Positions 1-5,320 of a DNA stretch of 5,320 nucleotides are shown here, one piece after another. The stretch's first letter is position 1, and the number at the start of each line of letters is the position of its first letter. The stretch is from Gemmatimonadaceae bacterium (lineage in GTDB: Bacteria; Gemmatimonadota; Gemmatimonadetes; Gemmatimonadales; Gemmatimonadaceae). Where the stretch lies: positions 1-5,320 of the forward strand of contig JACMLI010000174.1 in NCBI GenBank assembly GCA_014379705.1, written 5' to 3'. The notes under the pieces are model-generated. The model saw only the letters and a program-made list of their open reading frames with translations. It made no database searches and was not told the origin of the DNA. The position numbers and the translations under genes were made by a program.

Positions 1-849
1 CACCAGCCCCGCCGCGCCGAGGAGCACGTCGAACGGGGGGCCGGCGTCGTTCATCAGCGACGCCCGCAGCGTCGTCACGCGCCCCTGCCACCCCGCGAGC
101 GTCTCCGGGTGCTGCGCCACGATCCCGCCCATCACCGTGCGCAGCTCGGCGTCGGCCTGCTCCACCGACACGCCTTTGCGCAGCCTCCCGAGCACGCCCA
201 CACTCCGATCGGCGCGATCGGAGCCTGTAGCGGTCGCGAAGAGCGGCACCCACAGCTCGGCGTCGGGAAACACAAACCCGCCAGGGAGGATGCCGATAAC
301 CTCGTGCGGGGCACCGTTCAGCCGGATGGGCTTCCCGATGATCGCAGGATCTCCACCAAACTGGCGAAGCCACAGGGCATGACCGAGCATCGCGACTGCC
401 GGGGCACCAATGCGATCGTCCTCGGCGGTGAACGCGCGGCCTCGCAAGGCCTGCACCCCGAGCGTGGGCAGCAGCTCGTGAGATACGCGGGCGCCCCGCA
501 CACGGACTGGAAGAGCGACGCCGGCGACCGCGAATTGTTCGCCGACGTAGGCGGCCACGCCCTGATAGGAGCGAAGGGTCGGAAGCCAGTCCGCATACGT
601 CGCGAATGACGTCCCGACGCCGCACCCCGCACAGAGCTCGGTGGGACTGTCCTCGTGCAGGTCGACGAGTTCACTCGACCGCTCATAGGGGAGCGGCCGG
701 TAGCGAACCGCATCGACCATCGTGAACAGCGTGCTGTTCGCCCCGATGCCGATGGCAAGGGAGAGCACCGCCACGAGCACAAAGCCCGGGGATCGGCGGA
801 GCGCCCGGACGCCACTGCGGATGTCGTACGCGAGGAGACGAAGCTGCAT
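1..849 (-). CDS. ADOP-family (MacB/FtsX-like) ABC transporter permease, N-terminal part, cut by the window edge
   Basis: Only the first 283 codons are present; reading rightmost to leftmost, the frame is open to base 1. The protein starts MQLRLLAYDIRSGVRALRRS and runs into a first membrane segment at about residues 22-46 containing LAIGIGANSTLF, followed by VRYRPLP. That is the hallmark opening of acidobacterial duplicated orphan permeases. Residues about 50-265 form the periplasmic MacB-type core domain (for example RGRAFTAEDD, VIGILPGGFVFP, ELWVPLF), and PFDVLLGAAGLV at the end is the start of the second membrane segment. Family members are usually about 800 residues with two FtsX domains, so roughly two thirds is missing. 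Their cargo is generally unknown, and no ATPase gene or PadR regulator is visible beside it. ATG 849 was chosen because the family motif begins right there; an in-frame GTG at 933 would add 28 non-hydrophobic residues. No clear Shine-Dalgarno precedes ATG 849. A CAGC cysteine pair (C73, C76) is a distinctive local feature. Confidence 0.9.
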   Translation of the reverse strand, partial: MQLRLLAYDIRSGVRALRRSPGFVLVAVLSLAIGIGANSTLFTMVDAVRYRPLPYERSSELVDLHEDSPTELCAGCGVGTSFATYADWLPTLRSYQGVAAYVGEQFAVAGVALPVRVRGARVSHELLPTLGVQALRGRAFTAEDDRIGAPAVAMLGHALWLRQFGGDPAIIGKPIRLNGAPHEVIGILPGGFVFPDAELWVPLFATATGSDRADRSVGVLGRLRKGVSVEQADAELRTVMGGIVAQHPETLAGWQGRVTTLRASLMNDAGPPFDVLLGAAGLV

Positions 850-947
850 GCCGTTGGTCGCTCGATGCTGGAACTGCGGGCTGGCCGGTGTTCGATGCCG
901 ATGGATGCCGCGGTGTTGCAGCGCGGCGGACACCTGTCGAAGTACGC
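850..947 (-). other. 98-nt gap between kinase and permease, no terminator seen
   Basis: This stretch separates the kinase stop codon from the permease start, both on the minus strand. I see no hairpin followed by a T-run, so the permease could be read from the same transcript as the kinase. GGTGT and ACACC flank 913-934 as a possible 5-bp stem, but the loop is long and nothing supports a terminator. The only ordered structure is the nested direct repeat at 886-917, listed separately. A promoter for the permease is possible, but no convincing -35/-10 pair was found. Confidence 0.5.
886..917. repeat. nested direct repeats upstream of the permease gene, possible operator
   Basis: On the plus strand CGGTGTT occurs at 886-892 and again at 911-917, a spacing of 25 nt. 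Between them GATGCCG occurs at 894-900 and 904-910, a spacing of exactly 10 nt, close to one helical turn. The array lies 37-68 nt upstream of the permease start codon, where a transcription factor could act. The repeats are seen directly; the operator role is inference. Confidence 0.4.
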
Positions 948-3002
948 TCAGTTCGCGCTGGTCGCCAGACTCGGTGGACGCATCGTGCCCGTGCCGCGCA
1001 CGCTCACGGCCTCGAGGGCGGCCAGCATTTCGCTCGCGCTCGCAAAGCGACGATCCGGGCGCGGGGCGAGCGCTCCGCGGACCACGGCGGCCATCGCCGC
1101 GGGAAGGTCCGGTCGAAGCGCTGTCGGGTCGAGGGCCGGGGCGTCGTTCACCGAGCGCGCGAAGATCTGTTGCAGCGTGAGGTCGTCGTGCGGCCCCTTC
1201 CCCGTCAGGCATTCGTACAGCACGGCACCGGCGGCGTAAACGTCGGCACGGGCGTCCACCGGGTCACCGGCGAGCTGCTCCGGGGCCATGTACGCCGGGC
1301 TCCCGATGATCATCCCGGTCGACGTGAACTTCCGCTTGCCGAGGGTTTCGTTCACGAGCCTGGCGATGCCAAAGTCGGTGACCTTGAGCAGTCCGCTCGC
1401 ATCGAGCAGGAGGTTGGGCGGCTTGATGTCGCGGTGCACGACGCCGACTTCGTGCGCCGCCTCGAGGGCGCGCAGCATCTGCACCCCGATGCTCTGCACG
1501 GCGCCGATCGGCAGCTGCCCCTCCTGCGCGATGAGGTCATCGAGCGGGCGTCCCTCCACCAGCTCCATCGTCAGGTAGTACAGGTCGCCCACGATGCCCA
1601 GGTCGTGCGTGCGCACGACGTTGCGGTGCGTGATGCGGCGCGCCAGCCGGATCTCCTCGCGGAAGCGGTCGAGCGAGGTCTCGTCCTGTCGCAGCTCCTC
1701 CGTCCGCAGCGTCTTGAGCGCCACGGTCTCGCCGAGCTCCTTGTCGAGCGCGCGGTAGACCGCGCCCATCCCCCCGACGCCGATGAGGTCGACGATTTGG
1801 TAGCGATTGGCGAATATCTCACCGTTCGCCAGCCGCGACGCCGGGGACGTGGTGGTCACGCGTCCCTTGCGGTCGTGCTGCATCACGGCGACGAGCTCCT
1901 CCTTGGCCTTGAGGTCGTCGAGCAAGGCATGGAACGCGTCGGCGAGCTCCCCGATCTCCCGCGGCGCGTTGCCGGGGAGCGTGACGGCGTAATCGCCCTG
2001 TCGCGCCCCACGCGTCGCCCGGACGAGGGCGCGAAGCGGCGCTGCAATGCGCCGGGAGATCAGCAACCCCGCACCTAACGCCAGGAGCAGCCCGGCGGCA
2101 AAGGCCACGAAGGTCGAGCTACGCAGCGGGTCCACCATCGCGAGAGCCTGCGCGCGCGACCGCAGCCCGACGAGCAACCCGACGGTATCCCCCCCTGCCG
2201 TCACCAGCGGGCTCGCCGCCCCGATGAAGTCGCTCACCTCGACGTGCCCGTCCGCCGTGCGCGAGGTGAAGGCGCGTTCGAGCGCCGCCGTGTCACCCGC
2301 AGGCATCGTACTCGCCGCCACGTGGGCCACGCGCGCGGAATCGATCAGGGCGAGCACGATCTCCGATCCCGTCTGGCGGCGCAGGGTCGCGGCCGTCCTC
2401 GTGTCCACGGCGAGGGCGGCGATGAGGGCACCGGCTATCGCCCCCCCTCCGGGCGGGCGCATCGGCACCGCGATCGTCTGGAAGACCTGGTCTCCTCCCT
2501 CACCCGGCTCCAGCCACGCTCCCGACGCGACCTCTCCGCCGAGCGCCCTGACGACGAGCCGCCCCCCGGAGAAGTCCTCCCCCGAGCGCTCGGGATGCAG
2601 GCTCCATGCGGCGAGCGTCCCCCGCTGGTCAAGCAGCATCACCCACGCTGCGTCGAGTTGGTCCCGATACTCCTCGGCCTGATCGAGGAAGCTCGGCAGG
2701 TCCCGCGCGGTCAGCGCCGCCTCGAAGCGTGAGTAGTACGTGGGCACGGCGGTGAGCCCCGCCGCGAGGCGTTGCAGGCTCGTCAGGCGCTGTTCGAGGG
2801 CGGCCTCGATCGCGATGCGCGTGGTATTGAGCTCGAGGCCCAGGGAGCGGTCGGCCACGGTGCGCGCCCGCGTGGCCGTGAGCATGAACACGAGGCCGAG
2901 CGCCCCGGCCACCACCAGCGCCCCGGCAATGAAGATCTGCGAGGCGACGCTGCGGGCCTTCCGGCGGGGCCTGGCGTCAGTAGCGTCGGCCACGGGCGTC
3001 AT
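948..3002 (-). CDS. Membrane-bound sensor Ser/Thr protein kinase (TM - dCache-like sensor - TM - HAMP - kinase)
   Basis: This is a 684-residue eukaryotic-like protein kinase. A basic N-terminus (RPRRKAR) precedes membrane helix 1 at about 22-44. A periplasmic region of about 45-293 follows; its second half (VFQTIAVPM, then IAGALIAALAVDTRTAATLRR) resembles double-Cache sensors of the dCache_3 type. Membrane helix 2 is at about 297-315 and a HAMP relay at 317-370 (AAPLRALVRAT, then EIGELADAF). The kinase domain spans about 401-665. It has the glycine loop IGVGGMGAVY (408-417), VALK with K430, the helix-C glutamate E450, HRDIKPPN (catalytic D525, N530), DFG 543-545 and APE 573-575. All key residues are present, so it should be active, and it is an RD kinase; T560 or T562 may be activation-loop phosphosites. 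There are no PASTA repeats. ATG 3002 lies 26 nt inside the end of the cupredoxin gene, suggesting translational coupling; no strong Shine-Dalgarno is seen. The frame extends upstream to 3116, but those 38 residues overlap the cupredoxin gene more deeply and do not look like protein. Ligand and targets are unknown. Confidence 0.93.
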   Translation of the reverse strand: MTPVADATDARPRRKARSVASQIFIAGALVVAGALGLVFMLTATRARTVADRSLGLELNTTRIAIEAALEQRLTSLQRLAAGLTAVPTYYSRFEAALTARDLPSFLDQAEEYRDQLDAAWVMLLDQRGTLAAWSLHPERSGEDFSGGRLVVRALGGEVASGAWLEPGEGGDQVFQTIAVPMRPPGGGAIAGALIAALAVDTRTAATLRRQTGSEIVLALIDSARVAHVAASTMPAGDTAALERAFTSRTADGHVEVSDFIGAASPLVTAGGDTVGLLVGLRSRAQALAMVDPLRSSTFVAFAAGLLLALGAGLLISRRIAAPLRALVRATRGARQGDYAVTLPGNAPREIGELADAFHALLDDLKAKEELVAVMQHDRKGRVTTTSPASRLANGEIFANRYQIVDLIGVGGMGAVYRALDKELGETVALKTLRTEELRQDETSLDRFREEIRLARRITHRNVVRTHDLGIVGDLYYLTMELVEGRPLDDLIAQEGQLPIGAVQSIGVQMLRALEAAHEVGVVHRDIKPPNLLLDASGLLKVTDFGIARLVNETLGKRKFTSTGMIIGSPAYMAPEQLAGDPVDARADVYAAGAVLYECLTGKGPHDDLTLQQIFARSVNDAPALDPTALRPDLPAAMAAVVRGALAPRPDRRFASASEMLAALEAVSVRGTGTMRPPSLATSAN

Positions 3003-3657
3003 ACGACTTGCCGTTCTTGTCGAGATGCTGCACGAACGCGTAGTTGCGGGCGTCGAGCGCCACCACGAGTTCACCGGTGGCGGGGACCGACACCGGCACC
3101 GTGCGCTCACCCCCACGCTCGTGCCACACGCGCAGGGTATAGCGACCCGCTGGGACGCCTTCGAACGAAAAGCGTCCCCCGCGATCGGGACGCGTGGCGT
3201 ACGGGGTGTTCTGCACCAGGACGAATGCCGCCATGCGTGCGTGCACGTTGCAGTAGATGCGGGCGAGCCCCGCGGACTCGAAGGTCACGGTCCGGGTCTG
3301 GTTGCGGCCAAAGAGCCCGAGGTCGAACACCTTGGGCCCCGAAGTCGAGAACACGTTGTGGTCGAAGGGATCGTGGTTCGGGAACGCCACCGTCGACCCG
3401 ACGGGGACGATGGTGACGCGGGGCACAAAAGCCTTGTCCTCGGTGAGGACTTCCACGCGCCTGGCGGCGACGCCCGTGGCACTGGCGCCCTCGAGCCAGA
3501 CAAGCGCCTCGTCCACGTCGGCCGCGCGTCCCTTCTTGTCCTGAACCTCGACACGTCCGGACATCCCCGTGGATTGCGCATAGGTGTTAGGCGCGACACC
3601 CCCGATGACAAGGAGTGCCGTGCAGGTGAACTTTGTGAAGGTCCAGGTCATGTGCAT
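2977..3657 (-). CDS. Secreted amicyanin-like cupredoxin with carboxypeptidase-regulatory-like domain
   Basis: The protein has 226 residues. A signal peptide with hydrophobic core TALLVIGGVA ends at TYA (25-27), so the mature protein should begin at Q28 in the periplasm. Residues about 31-56 (MSGRVEVQDKKGRA, then ALVWLEG) look like the first strands of a carboxypeptidase-regulatory-like fold. Residues about 68-150 form a cupredoxin: FPNHDPFDHNVFS supplies the first histidine (H100, with H95 nearby), and YCNVHARM supplies C136, H139 and M142. The C-x2-H-x2-M spacing is that of amicyanin and gives a complete type-1 copper ligand set. Residues about 151-202 (RGGRFSFEGVPAGRYTLRVWHE) are the carboxypeptidase-regulatory-like portion. 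Proteins of this build are often named methylamine utilization protein, but no methylamine dehydrogenase genes are present, so that role is not supported. Function is likely electron transfer or copper binding. A promoter-like pair just upstream puts the transcript start 2-3 nt before ATG 3657, favouring this start over ATG 3651. The end overlaps the kinase start. Confidence 0.9.
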   Translation of the reverse strand: MHMTWTFTKFTCTALLVIGGVAPNTYAQSTGMSGRVEVQDKKGRAADVDEALVWLEGASATGVAARRVEVLTEDKAFVPRVTIVPVGSTVAFPNHDPFDHNVFSTSGPKVFDLGLFGRNQTRTVTFESAGLARIYCNVHARMAAFVLVQNTPYATRPDRGGRFSFEGVPAGRYTLRVWHERGGERTVPVSVPATGELVVALDARNYAFVQHLDKNGKSYDARGRRY

Positions 3658-3665
3658 GCAGCGCC

Positions 3666-3694
3666 AGCCTACGGCTCCCCCAGAGATGCGTCAA
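3666..3694 (-). promoter_or_regulatory. Candidate sigma-70-like promoter for the cupredoxin-kinase genes, giving a leaderless transcript
   Basis: Read on the minus strand, TTGACG (3694-3689) matches five of six -35 consensus bases. It is followed after exactly 17 nt by TAGGCT (3671-3666), which keeps the T-A and final T of a -10 box. Transcription would begin near 3659-3660, only 2-3 nt before ATG 3657. This fits the absence of a properly spaced Shine-Dalgarno for that gene (a GGGGGAG tract lies about 17 nt away, which is too far). The -35 lies inside codons 2-3 of the divergent barrel gene if that gene starts at 3686. The match is by eye and the -10 is weak. Confidence 0.45.
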
Positions 3695-4888
3695 TACAAC
3701 AGTCCGCCACGACCAACCCGCCGCCATCCGCGGCGCTTGCCCATCCTCGGCGCCCTCGCCCTCGCCCTGCTCGCCGCGCGGCTTCCCGCGCAGGACGCGG
3801 ATCGCGTCGAGGTGAAGGTGAGCGGGACGATCCTGCTCAACACATTCTACACGTCCACCCGGACGAACAACTTCGACAACCCCCAGGTGGTGTTGCGCCC
3901 GGGCGCGGCCGACTCCCTCGGGGACGGGGGTGGGCTCGGCTTCACCGTTCGTCAGACCCGACTGGGCGTTCGCGCCTTCTGGCCCGACCTGCACGGCGCC
4001 GAGGTCCGCGCCGAGGTAGACGCCGACTTCTACGGAGGACAGCAGCAGAGCGCCTTCGGCGACCTCTTTCCGCTACTCCGCATCCGTCGCGCGGTCGTGG
4101 ACATCGCGTGGGATCGCGCCACGCTGCTCGTCGGGCAGGAGGTACCGCTCATCGCCGAGTACAACCCGATGTCGCTCGCGACGCTCGGGCTCTCCGGGCT
4201 TTCGAACTCGGGTAACCTGTGGCTCTGGGTTCCGCAGATCCGCGGTGGCGTCCGCCTCGCGCGCACGCCGAGCATGAAGTTCGACGTGGAGGCCGCAGTG
4301 CTCGGCGCCGGGGCGAACGAGCCCGCGGGCGAACTTCTCACCCAACCCGATCGTGCTGAGCAGAGCGGGCGCCCCGCGCTCGAGGCCCGCGCGATCGTCC
4401 GGTGGGGGAACGCCGAGCGGCCGGGCGACGTGAGCATCGGCGTACACCAGGGCTGGCTCGCCACGAGCGGGGATTCGTCGATCTCGTCGAATGCCATCGC
4501 CGCGGCGGCACGACTCCCGTTAGGCAGCCGCCTCACCGTCACTGGCGAGGCGTTCAGCGGCCAGGCGCTCACCGGCCTGGGCGGGGGAGGCGTCGGGCAG
4601 TTCCTCGGCGTGAACAACATTCCGGTGGCGACGAAAGGGGGCTGGGGGCAGCTGATGCTCACGCTTCCCCGCAGTGTCACGCTCGCTGGCGCGTGGGGCA
4701 TGGATGACCCCGACGACGACGACCTCGACGCGGCCGGTCGCCTGCGCAACGTCACGACGATGGGCGCATTGCACTGGACGCCGGCGCCCTTCGTGACGGC
4801 CCTCGAGGTGCGACGCCTCACCACGACGTACCGAACCGGGGAACGATCGGCGGTGCACGTGAATCTCGGGATCGGCATTTCGTTCTAG
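3686..4888 (+). CDS. Outer-membrane beta-barrel protein, DcaP-like porin
   Basis: With start 3686 the protein has 400 residues. A long arginine-rich n-region (TRRHPRR) and hydrophobic core ILGALALALLAA end near LPAQ (33-36), a likely signal cleavage site. After it come alternating beta strands: VKVSGTILLNTFYTS (44-58), FTVRQTRLGVRAFWP (86-100), VRAEVDADFYGG (107-118), RIRRAVVDIAW (132-142) and TLLVGQEVPL (146-155). The chain ends VHVNLGIGISF, a terminal phenylalanine strand as recognised by the BAM machinery. The pattern of RQTRLGV, DADFYGG, LLVGQ and a near-terminal acidic GMDDPDDDDLD turn (338-348) recalls DcaP-type trimeric porins, which pass small anionic organic compounds in other bacteria; the substrate here is unknown. 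The gene is divergent from the cupredoxin with only 28 nt between starts. The start is uncertain: ATG 3650 has GAAGG 8 nt upstream, and GTG 3620/3626 follow an AAGGAG. Both give unusually long n-regions and overlap the opposite gene, so ATG 3686 is preferred. Confidence 0.85.
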   Translation: MRQYNSPPRPTRRHPRRLPILGALALALLAARLPAQDADRVEVKVSGTILLNTFYTSTRTNNFDNPQVVLRPGAADSLGDGGGLGFTVRQTRLGVRAFWPDLHGAEVRAEVDADFYGGQQQSAFGDLFPLLRIRRAVVDIAWDRATLLVGQEVPLIAEYNPMSLATLGLSGLSNSGNLWLWVPQIRGGVRLARTPSMKFDVEAAVLGAGANEPAGELLTQPDRAEQSGRPALEARAIVRWGNAERPGDVSIGVHQGWLATSGDSSISSNAIAAAARLPLGSRLTVTGEAFSGQALTGLGGGGVGQFLGVNNIPVATKGGWGQLMLTLPRSVTLAGAWGMDDPDDDDLDAAGRLRNVTTMGALHWTPAPFVTALEVRRLTTTYRTGERSAVHVNLGIGISF

Positions 4889-4930
4889 TGCCCACCGGTA
4901 GACCTTAAGGCACTTCAACGGCGACCGACC
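4889..4930 (+). other. 42-nt gap between barrel gene and acetyltransferase gene
   Basis: This short spacer has no hairpin with a T-run, so no terminator is supported, and no convincing promoter. It contains the 8-bp palindrome CCTTAAGG at 4903-4910, the most A+T-rich spot nearby. Its AAGG half lies 20 nt before GTG 4931, too far to be a normal ribosome binding site. The two flanking genes could be co-transcribed. Confidence 0.4.
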
Positions 4931-5320
4931 GTGAGCCAACCCCGCTTGCTGGTAGACCAGGACCTCTCCCGCCGCCTCGAACACGCCGAAGGGCGGAGCG
5001 GCGCTGACTTCGTCAAGGCGCGGGCGGCGATCGCACCCCAGGTGGGCTCCACCTGGACGGACATCGGCGGCGCGGTGGCGTTGTTCGATGGTCCGGGCTC
5101 GCCGGTCACGCAGACGTTCGGACTGGGCATGGCGACGCCGGTCACGCCGGAACTGATGGAGGAGATCGAGGCGTTCTTCACGTCGCGGAACGCTCCGGTC
5201 TTCCACGAGATGAGCCCGATCGCCGACGACAGCGCCCTCGCGCAGCTCAATGCGCGCGGCTACTCCCCAGTCGAGTTCACGAACGTGCTCTTCCAGGAGT
5301 TGGGGGCCGAGAGCGGCGTC
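4931..5320 (+). CDS. GNAT-family N-acetyltransferase, N-terminal part, cut by the window edge
   Basis: The frame is open from GTG 4931 to the last base, giving 130 residues. The sequence follows a group of roughly 250-300-residue GNAT proteins. It opens VDQDLSRRLEHAEG and ADFVKARAAIAPQVGSTW, then ALFDGPGSPVTQTFGLGMAT, then EIEAFFTSRNAPVFHEMSPIAD, and ends LNARGYSPVEFTNVLFQEL. The SPVTQTFGLG, PVFHE and NARGY...E blocks are the recognisable points. In these proteins the part seen is the N-terminal half, and the acetyl-CoA-binding half with the V-x-x-x-R-G-x-G/A loop should lie beyond the window. Such enzymes transfer an acetyl group from acetyl-CoA to an amine in the cytoplasm; the substrate cannot be told from this part. 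GTG 4931 is the only standard ATG/GTG/TTG start in frame between the barrel stop and the conserved region's beginning; a TTG at codon 6 is less likely. No Shine-Dalgarno is near. No functional link to the barrel gene is evident. Confidence 0.8.
   Translation, partial: MSQPRLLVDQDLSRRLEHAEGRSGADFVKARAAIAPQVGSTWTDIGGAVALFDGPGSPVTQTFGLGMATPVTPELMEEIEAFFTSRNAPVFHEMSPIADDSALAQLNARGYSPVEFTNVLFQELGAESGV

Noticed and set aside
19..36. The twin arginines in the barrel signal (HPRRLPIL) as a Tat export motif, at protein residues about 14-21
   Set aside because: The surrounding S/T-R-R-x-F-L-K consensus is missing and outer-membrane barrels normally cross by Sec, so an ordinary Sec signal with a basic n-region is more likely. 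(Coordinates given here are protein-scale; the DNA lies at about 3725-3750.)
318..815. A 165-codon frame on the same strand as the permease but in another frame
   Set aside because: The permease frame shows family motifs throughout this stretch; this frame reads as S/R/P-rich shadow sequence.
911..936. A possible hairpin terminator (GGTGT...ACACC) between kinase and permease
   Set aside because: The stem is only 5 bp with a loop of well over 10 nt, and no T-run follows on either strand.
888..2078. A 396-codon open frame on the plus strand opposite the kinase
   Set aside because: It is antisense to the conserved kinase and HAMP domains, its translation is dominated by R, H, A and V repeats typical of shadow frames, and it has no recognisable motif.
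3003..3116. A longer kinase N-terminus starting at 3116
   Set aside because: The extra 38 residues would overlap the conserved cupredoxin protein by 140 nt and read as arginine/serine-rich noise, while ATG 3002 gives a normal basic N-terminus before the first membrane helix.
2740..4215. A 491-codon open frame on the plus strand spanning the kinase start, the cupredoxin and the beginning of the barrel gene
   Set aside because: It crosses three well-supported genes in other frames, its translation is arginine/proline/histidine-rich without domains, and long open shadow frames are expected at this GC content.
4030..4878. A 282-codon open frame on the minus strand opposite the barrel gene, and a 228-codon one at 4520-5206
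   Set aside because: Both oppose genes with clear family signatures, and their translations are low-complexity S/R/P/A-rich text with no domains.
1754..4958. The 8-mer GGTAGACC at 1754-1761, 4897-4904 and 4951-4958
   Set aside because: One copy lies within the kinase coding sequence and the other two straddle the acetyltransferase start without shared flanks, so chance is a sufficient explanation.

Overview
The window is GC-rich throughout (about two thirds or more G+C by eye). It reads as chromosomal DNA of a soil- or water-type Gram-negative bacterium. An ADOP/MacB-type permease, an outer-membrane barrel, a periplasmic cupredoxin and a eukaryotic-like Ser/Thr kinase together point to Gemmatimonadota, with Acidobacteriota as the alternative. 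That placement is inferred from gene style and not from any marker gene.

Layout: five protein genes fill almost the whole window, arranged around a divergent start near 3657-3686. On the minus strand, reading leftwards, there is a small secreted amicyanin-like cupredoxin (3657-2977). It is followed, with a 26-nt overlap, by a membrane-bound sensor Ser/Thr kinase (3002-948). After a 98-nt gap comes the N-terminal third of an ADOP-family ABC-type permease (849 to the window edge). On the plus strand there is a DcaP-like outer-membrane beta-barrel protein (3686-4888) and, 42 nt later, the N-terminal part of a GNAT-family acetyltransferase (4931 to the window edge). No RNA genes, mobile elements, CRISPR arrays or convincing intrinsic terminators were found. 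The only gaps are short: 28 nt between the divergent starts, 98 nt before the permease and 42 nt before the acetyltransferase.

How the genes may work together: the three central genes put one protein in each envelope compartment. The barrel would sit in the outer membrane, the copper-binding domain in the periplasm, and the kinase in the inner membrane with a roughly 250-residue periplasmic dCache-like sensor, a HAMP relay and a cytoplasmic kinase domain. The overlap of cupredoxin and kinase suggests translational coupling and a shared role. The working hypothesis is an envelope redox or ligand sensing module whose output is Ser/Thr phosphorylation; this is inference only. The kinase places its sensor before the kinase domain, like a chemoreceptor or histidine kinase, whereas the PknB/PASTA type has the kinase first. 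The permease and the acetyltransferase may be unrelated neighbours.
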